Counted from the stretch's first letter, positions 54,450 to 63,229 are shown. The stretch is DNA of 64,000 bases from Sharpea azabuensis DSM 18934 (GCF_000702165.1 NZ_JNKU01000005.1:21493-85492), one strand, 5' to 3'. Numbers and translations are program-made. Notes: generated by a model not told the origin, from the letters alone.

Positions 54450-54944
54450 ATGGATACAATATTAAAAAGACGCAGTGTTAGAAAATGGCTTGATCAACCG
54501 GTTGAAGAAGAGAAGATCAAAACCATTCTCAAAGCTGCGATGAATGCCCCTAGTGCTGGCAATCAAATGCCATGGGAGTTTATTGTTGTGGAAGATAAGG
54601 CAATACTTGAAGAGCTTTCCAACTCATCACCCTATGCCAAATGTGTTGCGCATGCACCAGTTGCTATTGTTGTAGTTTATCGAACTGATGACTTAAGATT
54701 TCCAAGCTATGCACAAATTGATAGTGCAATAGCTGCAGAGAATATCTTGTTGGCTATTACAGACCTAGGACTAGGTGGTGTATGGCTAGGGATTGCACCG
54801 GAAGAGGAACGGATGGAGAAAGTTGAGAAGATCTTGCATCTAGAAAACAAGCATGCTTTCGCTATTATTCCATTTGGCTACAGTGATATGACACTTGATC
54901 CAAATGATAAATATGATGAAGAGAGAATCACTTGGTATAAGTAG
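54450..54944 (+). CDS. Nitroreductase family protein
   Basis: 164 residues, GTGAGGA before the ATG. N-terminal FMN-phosphate contact ILKRRSVRKWLDQPVEEEKI, then MNAPSAGNQMPWEFIVV, and LAITDLGLGGVWLGIAPEEER; all match small FMN-dependent nitroreductases. Reduces nitro or quinone-type compounds with NAD(P)H; true substrate unknown. Placed between a Fur-type operator and the CobW genes, it may be part of a metal-limitation response. Confidence 0.82.
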   Translation: MDTILKRRSVRKWLDQPVEEEKIKTILKAAMNAPSAGNQMPWEFIVVEDKAILEELSNSSPYAKCVAHAPVAIVVVYRTDDLRFPSYAQIDSAIAAENILLAITDLGLGGVWLGIAPEEERMEKVEKILHLENKHAFAIIPFGYSDMTLDPNDKYDEERITWYK

Positions 54945-55025
54945 TAGAAGACTTGCATATTAATCATAAAGATATATAATTAGCACTGGTCTATTAAGAG
55001 TGCAAAACTTGAAGGAGTGAATTTT

Positions 55026-56174
55026 ATGGCAAAAGTAGATATTATTTCTGGTTTCTTAGGAGCTGGAAAAACAACATTAATTAAAAAATTAGTGAAAGAA
55101 TCTTTAGGTAATGAAAAGGTTGTTTTAATTGAAAATGAATTTGGTGAAATCTCTATTGATGGTGGTTTCATGAGAAATGCAGGGATTCAGGTTAATGAAT
55201 TATCCCAGGGATGTATTTGTTGTTCTTTGGTGGGTGACTTTGAAGCATCATTAAAGCAGGTATTGGATCAGTATAATCCTGATCGTATTGTCATTGAACC
55301 TAGTGGTGTTGGTAAGTTATCAGATATTATTGATGCTGTTGAAAAGGTGAATGATGAAAGACTTGAATTAAATAGCTTCTTGGCTGTTGTTGATGCCAAG
55401 AAATGTAAGATGTATCATAAGAACTTTGGTGAATTCTTCAATAACCAGATTGCTTCTGCATCCATTGTTGTATTAAGTAGAACACAGGATGTTGATGAAG
55501 CTAAGTTAGCGACTGATCTTGATATCGTTAGAGAATTAAATGAACATGCCCCAGTTATTACAACACCATGGGATGAAATTACTGGTGATCAGATTCTTGA
55601 AGCAGCTAACAATAAAGAAGCACTTGAAAAAGCTTTAGTTGCAGCTGCTAAAGAACATGAACATTCTGTTGAAGGACATCATCATCACCACCATCATGAT
55701 CATGATCACGAATGTGAAGATGAACATTGTGAATGTCATCATCATGATGAACACGATCATGAACATCATCATGACCACGATGAACATGAGCATGAACATC
55801 ATCATCACCACCATCATCACCATGATGGAGAAGCACATCCACATACAGATGATGGCGATACAAAACTCTATTATAATGAAGAAGATGCTCATGATGCTGA
55901 TGAAGTCTTCCAGTCAATTGGTGTAGAAACAGCACATACATTCACACCTGAAGAAATTAAAGAAAAGCTTGATGTTCTTACAAATGATGATTCTGTAGGT
56001 AATATCTTAAGAGCTAAGGGTATTGTAAGAGGTACTGAGAATAAGTGGTATGAATTTGACTATGTTGCTGGTGATAGCGAAATTAGAGAAACAACACCTG
56101 ATGTTGGTGGTCGATTAGTTGTGATTGGTGAGAACTTGGATGCCAAGAAGCTCTATGATTTAATGAAAGGTTAG
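55026..56174 (+). CDS. G3E GTPase (CobW/YjiA/ZNG family) with His-rich loop
   Basis: 382 residues from the ATG at 55026, 8 nt after AAGGAG; the in-frame GTG at 55017 lies within that site. GTPase domain: Walker A SGFLGAGKTT (about 8), ENEFGEIS, the metal-binding CxCC as GCICCSLVGDF (about 62), and Walker B-type VIEPSGVGK. A stretch at about 215-265 is extremely rich in His and Asp/Glu, then a CobW C-terminal domain (about 290-382). These proteins insert or chaperone zinc or other metals; the His-rich loop should buffer metal ions. Confidence 0.9.
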   Translation: MAKVDIISGFLGAGKTTLIKKLVKESLGNEKVVLIENEFGEISIDGGFMRNAGIQVNELSQGCICCSLVGDFEASLKQVLDQYNPDRIVIEPSGVGKLSDIIDAVEKVNDERLELNSFLAVVDAKKCKMYHKNFGEFFNNQIASASIVVLSRTQDVDEAKLATDLDIVRELNEHAPVITTPWDEITGDQILEAANNKEALEKALVAAAKEHEHSVEGHHHHHHHDHDHECEDEHCECHHHDEHDHEHHHDHDEHEHEHHHHHHHHHDGEAHPHTDDGDTKLYYNEEDAHDADEVFQSIGVETAHTFTPEEIKEKLDVLTNDDSVGNILRAKGIVRGTENKWYEFDYVAGDSEIRETTPDVGGRLVVIGENLDAKKLYDLMKG

Positions 56175-56177
56175 TCT

Positions 56178-57140
56178 ATGGATAATATTGAAACAAGAAT
56201 CTATTTATTTACTGGTTTCTTAGAAAGCGGCAAGACGACATTTGCGAATGATACAATTGTAAACACAAACTTCTGTGAAGACGAAAGAACAGTTCTTATC
56301 GTTACAGAAGAAGGTGAAGTAGAATACGACGTTAAACAGCTTAAAGAACACAATACTGACTATGTTGAAGTAGAAGATATTGAAACACTTAAAGACACAT
56401 CCTTCTGGCATGATCTTAAGACAAAATATCAGCCTACTCAGGTTTTAGTAGAATACAATGGTATGTGGGATGTACCTACATTCATGAATGCCCCATTCCC
56501 TAAGGGATGGGATATCGTCCAGATCCTTACAACTATTGATGCCAGCAAGTTTACATACTTTGTCAACAATACAAATATGCGTTCCTATCTCTTCCAGCAT
56601 TGTTCTCAATCAGACTTAATCATCTTCAATCGTATTGAAGGTGTTAAGAAGTCATTCATGAGAAACAATATCAAAGCCATGAACCAGCAAGCACAGATTA
56701 TCTATGAGAAGTCTGATGGTTCTATTGATAATAGTATGCAGGATGAATTACCATATGATTACAACGCTGATGAATTTGATGTTGCTGATCATGATTTTGG
56801 TATCTTCTGCTATGATGTTATGGAACATCCAGAACGCTATGCCAATAAGAAAGTACGTATTAAAGGTAAGTTCATAGGTAAAGATAAAGTGAGAAAGAAT
56901 GGCTTTATCCTAGGCCGTTATGCCATGGTATGTTGTGAACAGGATACTTCATTAATTGGTATGCTTGTAGAAAGTGAACCAGAAATCATTAACCAGTTCA
57001 TTCCTAATGAATGGCTCATTATTGAAGGTCATACAACAAGTGATTATGATCCTGAATTACAGATGCCTGTCATTACGCTACATGCAGAAAACATCGAAGT
57101 CACAAAACCACTTGATTATGAATATGTCACATTTGACTAA
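56178..57140 (+). CDS. CobW-like GTPase fused to a TIGR03943/DUF1980-like OB domain
   Basis: 320 residues, starting 3 bp after the first CobW gene. G domain about 1-190 with Walker A TGFLESGKTTF (about 12) but without the CxCC metal motif; the NKxD base motif is changed to NRIE (IIFNRIEGVKK). The C-terminal about 200-320 (MEHPERYANKKVRIKGKFIG...GRYAMVCCEQDTSLIGMLVES) matches the second half of TIGR03943/YcgQ-type metal-linked proteins. Probably works with its neighbour in metal allocation; domain naming is from memory. Confidence 0.78.
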   Translation: MDNIETRIYLFTGFLESGKTTFANDTIVNTNFCEDERTVLIVTEEGEVEYDVKQLKEHNTDYVEVEDIETLKDTSFWHDLKTKYQPTQVLVEYNGMWDVPTFMNAPFPKGWDIVQILTTIDASKFTYFVNNTNMRSYLFQHCSQSDLIIFNRIEGVKKSFMRNNIKAMNQQAQIIYEKSDGSIDNSMQDELPYDYNADEFDVADHDFGIFCYDVMEHPERYANKKVRIKGKFIGKDKVRKNGFILGRYAMVCCEQDTSLIGMLVESEPEIINQFIPNEWLIIEGHTTSDYDPELQMPVITLHAENIEVTKPLDYEYVTFD

Positions 57141-57148
57141 TCAATACT

Positions 57149-57174
57149 AAGGGATGCCGAGGCATCCCTTTTAA
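57149..57174 (+). terminator. Terminator of the CobW operon
   Basis: AAGGGATGCC-GA-GGCATCCCTT perfect stem followed by TT and AT-rich DNA. Confidence 0.82.
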
Positions 57175-57207
57175 TTATATGTAGCGAATTACCACATTTT
57201 AATAAAA

Positions 57208-57256
57208 AGAAAAGTGCCCTATTATCCTTTAAATAAAGGACTTTTAGGCACTTTTT
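57208..57256. terminator. Bidirectional terminator 3' of the AbiEi-like gene
   Basis: AAAAGTGCC and GGCACTTTT arms enclose an inner TCCTTT-AAAT-AAAGGA hairpin; A/T tracts on both sides. Confidence 0.7.
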
Positions 57257-57332
57257 ATTTACTTAAGTGTTTAATAAATTGAATATTAACTACAATTGTC
57301 AGCTTTGAGATAAGATTATTCTTTTATTAAAA

Positions 57333-57916
57333 TCATAATAGGACATCTAAATATTGTCTCATTACCTTTTCACATTTCATAAGTTGCGCATATTGAATAA
57401 GACGATTCAAATTTCTCTCTTTCCTTCGCAAATAATTCACCATGATTTCCTTCATTTCTTCAATACTAATCTTCTTCCTGTAATATATGATATCTACCAC
57501 AGTCTTTTCCATATTACAAATTTGAAATTCATTTTTACCTTCTTTAACCATAATAACACCGATATCATGCCTATCATTTGTATAATAATGAACTTTCATT
57601 GGTGGCCAATCGGGTATAGTAGACATCTTTGCCTTTCTTGGTATCGCAACATCAACAGCATCTGGAATATATGTCGTGAGATTATAGTATGATGCAGCAC
57701 TTAGCAAACAAATAACTCCCTTAGGTGCATATGCCTCCACATAATAGAAGTCAGATTCCTCACCACAATAATTTATATTTTCAAAATAACTCTTAATCAG
57801 TTTAATCAATTTCCCCATATTAACTAACTTACTAATCTTATACTGTAATAAACCTCTTTCTTTAAGTTCTTGCATGGAAAAATCTTTTGATCTTCAGGAA
57901 GTACAACTGTTTCCAT
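57333..57916 (-). pseudogene. AbiEi-type antitoxin/regulator, frameshifted near the 5' end
   Basis: From an internal ATG at 57875 a 180-residue frame encodes the AbiEi antitoxin pattern: QELKERGLLQYKISKLVNMGKL (winged HTH), then YVEAYAPKGVICLLSAASYYNLT, DVAIPRK, and MEKTVVDIIYYRKK. The proper start appears to be the ATG at 57916, with AAGGAG upstream (METVVLPEDQK...), which is out of frame. One base is missing in an A-run (minus strand; 57885-57888 on plus): five A instead of four would join the two parts as EDQKDFSMQELK. No AbiEii nucleotidyltransferase toxin is adjacent. Confidence 0.65.
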
Positions 57917-58160
57917 TAATCAACGCTCCTTTTAATTAATTTTCGGCATATTATATAATTGCCGTATTTCATTTAATTTATACATAAGAGTTTATTAATC
58001 TTCAATCAGAATAAAATCAATATTTTACTTCATTTGATATTGATTATTTGCCATTCTTTATTGAAAAAGACTTGTTCTTCATTATTCTTTTTACTATATT
58101 AACTTCAATGATTGCATTTATCTAACAATTACATTACATTTACCAATAGAGGTGATCTCA
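57917..58160. other. Promoter region between two antitoxin-like genes
   Basis: Divergent spacer of 244 AT-rich bases; no gene or distinct repeat recognised. Confidence 0.4.
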
Positions 58161-58439
58161 ATGTCTAAAACTACAAATATTAATATTCGAATTGATTTAG
58201 AATTTAAGTCTGAACTTGAAAACTTATATAGTCAATATGGCATGTCTATTACTGAAGCCATTAATATTTTCCTACATGTATCCCTTATGGAAGGTGGTCT
58301 TCCATTTGAAGTTCGGCAGCAGAGATACAACACAGAAACAGAATCTGCTATGAGAGAAGCTCGTGCGATTGCCAATGGTCTTATCCCGGCAAAGAAATAT
58401 TCTTCTGCTGCTGAAATGATTAATGATGCTCTTGAATAA
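58161..58439 (+). CDS. RelB/DinJ family antitoxin (orphan)
   Basis: 92 residues from the ATG at 58161, just after AGAGGTG; the GTG at 58152 is part of that site. Ribbon-helix-helix start TTNINIRIDLEFKSELENLYSQYGMSITEAINIFL, followed by GGLPFEVRQQRYN, the classic DinJ pattern, and a C-terminal toxin-binding tail (EARAIANGLIPAKKYSSAAEMINDALE). Normally followed by a YafQ/RelE toxin gene, but the next 350 bases have none. It may act as a stand-alone regulator or neutralise a toxin encoded elsewhere. Confidence 0.8.
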   Translation: MSKTTNINIRIDLEFKSELENLYSQYGMSITEAINIFLHVSLMEGGLPFEVRQQRYNTETESAMREARAIANGLIPAKKYSSAAEMINDALE

Positions 58440-58789
58440 GCTTACATGTTATTATCATGCATTAATGAGTAATCATATTAAATATGTCAATGCTGTATCT
58501 CATTCAGATTTATTCCAAAGCACAAAACACTATCTTCTCTTTAAAGAGTGTAGATAGTGTTTTCTTTTATATTATTGATGTCATTGATATTTGTTACATT
58601 GTTGATATCTAAGCAACTGTTATTTTCAGTTGTAGTGAGTAGTATGAGTCAGATGTATAAAGTCATTCACATGCATATTTGTCTTATTTACAAGTCTCTA
58701 TCATTGATGTCTAAAATAGCGAAATAGAACTAGTCAGTTAATATGATATATGTTAGTATGTGGCTACATTCAAAATAAGGGGGATATGA
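58440..58789. other. Intergenic region before SstT
   Basis: About 350 bases; contains the hairpin at 58524-58569. No toxin-like ORF with RBS was found here. Confidence 0.5.
58524..58569 (+). terminator. Terminator after the antitoxin gene
   Basis: AAAACACTATC and GATAGTGTTTT arms with an 18-nt interior that can pair further (CTCTTT/AAAGAG), followed by CTTTT. Confidence 0.72.
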
Positions 58790-60064
58790 ATGAAAATTAT
58801 TAAGAAATACAATGAAACAAGTCTTGTAGTGAGAATCATTTGTGGTTTAGCTATCGGCTTACTTTTAGCACTTATTGTACCGAAGGTTCTTAAGTTAGAA
58901 ATTATTGGTAATATCTTTATTGGTGCATTAAGGGGTATTGCTCCAATATTAGTCTTTGCCTTAGTTACATCGGCATTAGTAAATGGCTCTGGCAAGATGG
59001 ATCGTCGTTTTGGGTCCGTTATCTTCTTATATATGCTTTCAACATTCCTAGCTGCCTTTGTAGCCGTTGCAGGAAGTTTTCTCTTTCCACAGACTATCGC
59101 CCTAGGAACAGCCTATAAGGCAGAGAGTGTACCTAGTGGTATCTTTGAAGTCATCAGTAACCTTCTCCTCAAGCTTGTGGATAATCCTATTAATGCCCTA
59201 GCACAGGCTAACTATATTGGCATTCTCTTCTGGGCAATTATCTTTGCTTTTGCCTTAAAGTCATTTGCTTCTGAAAGTACTAAGGCATTTATTGGTAATA
59301 TCTCAGATGCTCTTACGAAGATTGTAAAGTGGATTATTAATATGGCTCCTTTTGGGGTAATGGGGCTTGTTTATCAGACTGTTTCAGCTAATGGACTTGG
59401 TGTCTTTGTGAAATATGGTTCATTACTGGGATTATTAGTTGGATGTATGCTTTTGGTGGCATTGGTTGTTGATCCATTGATTGCCTTTATTGTTTTAAGA
59501 CGTAATCCTTACCCATTAGTCTTTAGATGTTTAAAAGAATCAGGCGTCACAGCATTCTTTACAAGAAGTTCAGCTGCCAATATTCCTGTTAATATGGCTT
59601 TTTGTGAGAAGCTTGGTTTAGATCGAGATATGTATTCTATTTCTATTCCCTTAGGGGCAACGATTAATATGGATGGTGCAGCCATTACTATTACCGTTAT
59701 GACACTTGCTACAGCGAATACTTTAGGTATTCATCCTGATTTAGTATCTGCATTGATGCTTTCTATTCTTTCAACATTAGCTGCATGTGGTTCTTCTGGG
59801 GTGACTGGAGGATCATTGTTGTTGATTCCAATGGCATGTTCTTTATTTAATATTCCTAATAGTATTGCCATGCAGGTTGTAGGTGTAGGAATTATCTTAG
59901 GTGTTGTCCAGGATTCAGTCGAAACAGCCTTGAATTCTTCTGGTGATGTCATGTTTGCTGCAACAGCAGAATTTAGAGAATGGCAGAAGAAGGGCAAACT
60001 CCTCCCTGACTTCATGTATTCTAGAAAAGAAAGAGCAAAATTCAACAATACAGACAACGCTTAG
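58790..60064 (+). CDS. sstT: Serine/threonine:Na+ symporter
   Basis: 424 residues, GGGGGATATGA before the ATG. DAACS fold of eight helices with two hairpins: FTRSSAANIPVNMAFCEKLGLD (serine-rich hairpin 1), IPLGATINMDGAAITITVMTLATANTLG (TM7 NMDG), and SSGVTGGSLLLIPMA (hairpin 2). This motif set matches SstT. Imports serine and threonine with sodium. Monocistronic with its own terminator. Confidence 0.92.
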   Translation: MKIIKKYNETSLVVRIICGLAIGLLLALIVPKVLKLEIIGNIFIGALRGIAPILVFALVTSALVNGSGKMDRRFGSVIFLYMLSTFLAAFVAVAGSFLFPQTIALGTAYKAESVPSGIFEVISNLLLKLVDNPINALAQANYIGILFWAIIFAFALKSFASESTKAFIGNISDALTKIVKWIINMAPFGVMGLVYQTVSANGLGVFVKYGSLLGLLVGCMLLVALVVDPLIAFIVLRRNPYPLVFRCLKESGVTAFFTRSSAANIPVNMAFCEKLGLDRDMYSISIPLGATINMDGAAITITVMTLATANTLGIHPDLVSALMLSILSTLAACGSSGVTGGSLLLIPMACSLFNIPNSIAMQVVGVGIILGVVQDSVETALNSSGDVMFAATAEFREWQKKGKLLPDFMYSRKERAKFNNTDNA

Positions 60065-60090
60065 AGTGAGATTATTCTCACTCTTTTTTA
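60063..60090 (+). terminator. Terminator of sstT
   Basis: AGAGTGAG-ATTATT-CTCACTCT followed by TTTTTT. Confidence 0.88.
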
Positions 60091-61407
60091 GTAGTCTGTC
60101 AGCAAGAAAGCCATATATGTAGGTAGAGTTAGAATCTTACCTTCTCTTCCTACATTATATTGTCCTAATTTAATAGCTTGTTGGATATGATATTTCTCAG
60201 GGTGATTGAGAATAGTTTTTGTGCTTTTTGTATTACCTGTTGTGGCTTTTACTTCAACAAGAACAGCTTCTGTATGATATCTCATGACAAAATCAATCTC
60301 CAAACCACTATCTTTATGATAATAGTAAAGCTTTCTGCCCATCTTATGAAATATATCAGCGATAAGATTTTCAAAAATAGCACCCTTATATCCATAAAGA
60401 TGACCATTTAATACATCAAACTGCGTCCCATCTTCCAACATACTAATAAATAATCCTGTATCACACATATACACCTTAAAAACATCCTGAATGGCATTTC
60501 CATCCAATGGTAATTCGGGTATTGACAAATTATAACATCTTGTAATAATACCTGCATCTTCAATCCATTGTAGACTACCCATATATCTTGAAGCAGTCGA
60601 TCCTTTTTTTATAACAGAATATTGGAATTTCTTATTTTCTTTACTTAATTGTTTAGGTATGGATTCAAAACATTCTCTAATATGGGCTTTATCGGTATTT
60701 GATGCGTATTTAATCATATCATCTTTATAAGATGCAACAATATCACGTTGTATCTGTAGAACTGCATCCATTTGCTTTGTAGACACAAATGTCTGTACAG
60801 CATCAGGCATACCGCCTACTACAGTATATTGTAATAAGAGTTGTTGGAATCTATGATGTAATGCACCAACAACTGGTGTTTCATTCTTTAAAGAAATTCT
60901 AAGCATATCAATCATATTATCCGTAATCCCATTAGCCCATAAGAACTCTTCAAAATCCATAGGATACATTTCTATCACTGTTTCATAGCCAACAGGTATT
61001 GATGAGGGCATTTCACGATATCCTTTAATTCCCAACAAAGACCCTGTTCCAATAACATCATAGCGTCCATCAACCTTAAAGAATTTCAATGACGTACGTG
61101 CTTGTGGACACTCCTGAATCTCATCAAAAATAATAATGGTTTCTCCTGGCTTAAATATAGCTTTATCACCAAGTAAAGCACTCATCATCATTGTAAGGTA
61201 ATCAATATCCAATGAATCTTGAAAAATGCTTTGAAAGTGTGGATTCTCAAAGAAATTCAAATAAACGACATATTGATAATACTTCTTTGCGAAAGCTAAT
61301 ACAGAGGATGTTTTCCCACACTGTCTACATCCCTTAATAATAAGTGGTTTATGATTCTTATTTTCCTTCCATTCCTCTAAGTGTCTATCAATCTTTCTCT
61401 TCAGCAT
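60088..61407 (-). CDS. AAA_14/DUF4143 ATPase
   Basis: 439 residues from the ATG at 61407, about 9 nt after GAGGAGG; an ATG three codons earlier is too near that site. Walker A KGCRQCGKTSS (about 29), Walker B TIIIFDEIQECP (about 91), sensor FKVDGRYDVIGTGSLLG, then the C-terminal DUF4143 region with a PD-(D/E)XK-like core (GLEIDFVMRYHTEAVLVEVKATTG, about 370). These are common accessory ATPases in gut Bacillota and Bacteroidota; function not established, some are linked to toxin or defence roles. Confidence 0.82.
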   Translation of the reverse strand: MLKRKIDRHLEEWKENKNHKPLIIKGCRQCGKTSSVLAFAKKYYQYVVYLNFFENPHFQSIFQDSLDIDYLTMMMSALLGDKAIFKPGETIIIFDEIQECPQARTSLKFFKVDGRYDVIGTGSLLGIKGYREMPSSIPVGYETVIEMYPMDFEEFLWANGITDNMIDMLRISLKNETPVVGALHHRFQQLLLQYTVVGGMPDAVQTFVSTKQMDAVLQIQRDIVASYKDDMIKYASNTDKAHIRECFESIPKQLSKENKKFQYSVIKKGSTASRYMGSLQWIEDAGIITRCYNLSIPELPLDGNAIQDVFKVYMCDTGLFISMLEDGTQFDVLNGHLYGYKGAIFENLIADIFHKMGRKLYYYHKDSGLEIDFVMRYHTEAVLVEVKATTGNTKSTKTILNHPEKYHIQQAIKLGQYNVGREGKILTLPTYMAFLLTDY

Positions 61408-61445
61408 AAAAATCATCCTCCTCTACTTCTAGTATAATGTAGGCA

Positions 61446-61570
61446 AAATATTTTTTAAAGGACTTTTCGCTATTATATACAACTTTTTCAAGGGAGTTTT
61501 ACGTCTTACCAACAACTTTTTCAAGCGACTTTTTAGTCTTATGAACAACTTTTTCGAGGGAGTTCGAGAT
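61446..61570. repeat. 33-bp tandem repeat array (three good copies plus one degenerate)
   Basis: The element ACAACTTTTTC(A/G)AGGGAGTT recurs at 61479, 61512 and 61545 with exact 33-bp spacing; a weaker copy fits at 61446. It lies in the divergent promoter region between the DUF4143 ATPase and the EIIB-like/ROK gene. Too regular to be chance; could be iteron-like protein binding sites. Confidence 0.75.
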
Positions 61571-61654
61571 ACAAGAATATTTTTTCCTAGTTATGTAAAA
61601 AAAAACTATGTTATGCCTGTGGTTTGATAAAATAGTGTTATGGAGGTCACGTGT

Positions 61655-63037
61655 ATGGAAGACAACTATCATACTTTTAGAAACCAGCTTGAAAATAAAA
61701 CAATCAAAGAATTTACAAAGTCAATTGATAAAAACAAACTTACCTTTGAATCAAGTTATGCCACAGGAATCATTAGCTTTAATGCTCATCATATTATTGA
61801 GATGGAAGTCATTAATAAGAAAGATGCCAAGTCTGAATTCTATATCCACTTCCAGTACAACAACAATGCTCATGCATTAGCACTTTATCAAGAATTCCAG
61901 GATGCTCTTATTCAGACAAAAAAGAAACACACGCTTAGTGTCCTTCTTTGTTGCAGCGGGGGACTGACAACAAGCTATTTTGCGATGTTGTTGAATGAAG
62001 GAGCACAGGCTATCTCTCTTGATTATCACTTTGATGCCATGAGTTTTGATCATCTCTATCATAAAGGTAATAATTATGATGTCATTCTACTTGCCCCACA
62101 AATAAGCTATAAGCATAAAGAAGCAGAAAGTGCACTTCGCCATAAACTTATTATCGACATTCCAGCTTCCATCTTTGCCCGTTATGATGTTGGCGCTATG
62201 TTCCATCATATCGCTTCATCCCTAGAAACCTACAAGAAGAGAGACACCTCCCCTATTGATCTTCCCATCAAAAAAGATATCCACAACACCACAACAATCC
62301 TCGTCTTGGGATATATCAGACACATGGATAAAACACGTATTGTTTATCGTATCTATGATCATAATCAAATCCTACTCACTAATGAAGTCATCAAATCACA
62401 TCTTCGTTTAGAAGATATGCGTGATATTATTACAATGATTCTGACTTTATATGATATTAAGATGGTCGGTATTGCTATGCCTGGTATTATCAACAATGGT
62501 ACACCCTATTCTGAAAGTGATACTTTTAGTTATGAGAATGTTTATGAATATTTTAAGAATCAGTTTGATATTCCTATTGTCTTAAACAACGATGTCAATG
62601 CCATGGCAGTAGGACAATATCTTACGCAGGATGAAACTGAGAATCTCTCCTTCCTCTTCCAGCCTAGAGGAGCAATCTATTCAGGTATTGGCAATATTAT
62701 CGATGGTAAACTGCATACCGGTCATGCTCATGTCTCAGGTGAATCCTTTTTAGTCATGAAACATGCCAACTGTTCTCCTCAAGACTTATATACGACTGAA
62801 GAGGGAGAAATCAAGATGGTTGCATGTGCATTAAACGCCCTGATTGCCATGGTTGCTCCTGACAAGATTATCTACTATTGTGAACAGATTCCCGATACAA
62901 AGAAACTCATTGATGCATTAACTATTGATATACCTGAAAATGTCATGCCTGTAATTGAGAAAACAATACATATTAAGGACTATATGCTTCTTGGTGAACT
63001 CTATCTCGCTGCCCAGTACTATCATGAACATCTTTAG
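61655..63037 (+). CDS. EIIB-like (lactose/cellobiose type) domain fused to a degenerate ROK domain
   Basis: 460 residues from the ATG at 61655, after TGGAGGTC; the ATG at 61640 is part of that site. Three parts: an unrecognised N-terminal domain (about 1-92); an EIIB-lac/cel-like segment (about 94-185) with LSVLLCCSGGLTTS, where Cys99/Cys100 sit at the phosphocysteine position, and YDVILLAPQISY; and a ROK/ASKHA region (about 213-460) with VGIAMPGIINNG and LNNDVNAMAVGQY. The N-terminal DxGxT phosphate loop and the CxCG zinc cluster of ROK kinases are absent, so sugar kinase activity is doubtful. There is no HTH. A sugar- or PTS-state sensor is one possibility. Confidence 0.75.
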   Translation: MEDNYHTFRNQLENKTIKEFTKSIDKNKLTFESSYATGIISFNAHHIIEMEVINKKDAKSEFYIHFQYNNNAHALALYQEFQDALIQTKKKHTLSVLLCCSGGLTTSYFAMLLNEGAQAISLDYHFDAMSFDHLYHKGNNYDVILLAPQISYKHKEAESALRHKLIIDIPASIFARYDVGAMFHHIASSLETYKKRDTSPIDLPIKKDIHNTTTILVLGYIRHMDKTRIVYRIYDHNQILLTNEVIKSHLRLEDMRDIITMILTLYDIKMVGIAMPGIINNGTPYSESDTFSYENVYEYFKNQFDIPIVLNNDVNAMAVGQYLTQDETENLSFLFQPRGAIYSGIGNIIDGKLHTGHAHVSGESFLVMKHANCSPQDLYTTEEGEIKMVACALNALIAMVAPDKIIYYCEQIPDTKKLIDALTIDIPENVMPVIEKTIHIKDYMLLGELYLAAQYYHEHL

Positions 63038-63149
63038 CATCAGTTTCTAACCACATTCTATCCACAATGGTTAAAATAGCTTTAAATTAGCTTTTATATT
63101 CCCTAATCAATTAAGCATATAGTGTCATTTCCTCTTTACATGATAAAAA

Positions 63150-63163
63150 TGCGGATATCCGCA
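63150..63163. repeat. 14-bp perfect palindrome
   Basis: TGCGGATATCCGCA, flanked by A-rich runs on both sides, about 110 bp after the ROK gene stop. Could be a short bidirectional terminator or a binding site. Confidence 0.5.
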
Positions 63164-63209
63164 AAAATTTCATGAATAATAAGATACAACCATAAATAAT
63201 CAACTTAAT

Positions 63210-63229
63210 CCCACGGTTTTAACCGTGGG
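63210..63229. repeat. Hairpin resembling a subterminal IS200/IS605 fold (possible remnant)
   Basis: CCCACGGTT-TT-AACCGTGGG, a 9-bp stem. Similar GC-rich short hairpins mark ends of IS200/IS605-family elements; it lies outside the present element and may be a leftover end or a terminator (T-rich DNA follows at 63243). Confidence 0.4.

Noticed and set aside
55635..55941. Several frames of about 85-97 codons on both strands overlapping the CobW gene
   Set aside because: They are Met/His/Asp-rich shadows caused by the CAT/CAC-rich His loop coding sequence.
61446..61570. CRISPR array
   Set aside because: The 33-bp units are contiguous tandem repeats with no unique spacers and no cas genes nearby.
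61608..61880. 90-codon frame overlapping the start of the EIIB/ROK gene
   Set aside because: Shifted-frame shadow of the real coding sequence; no RBS.
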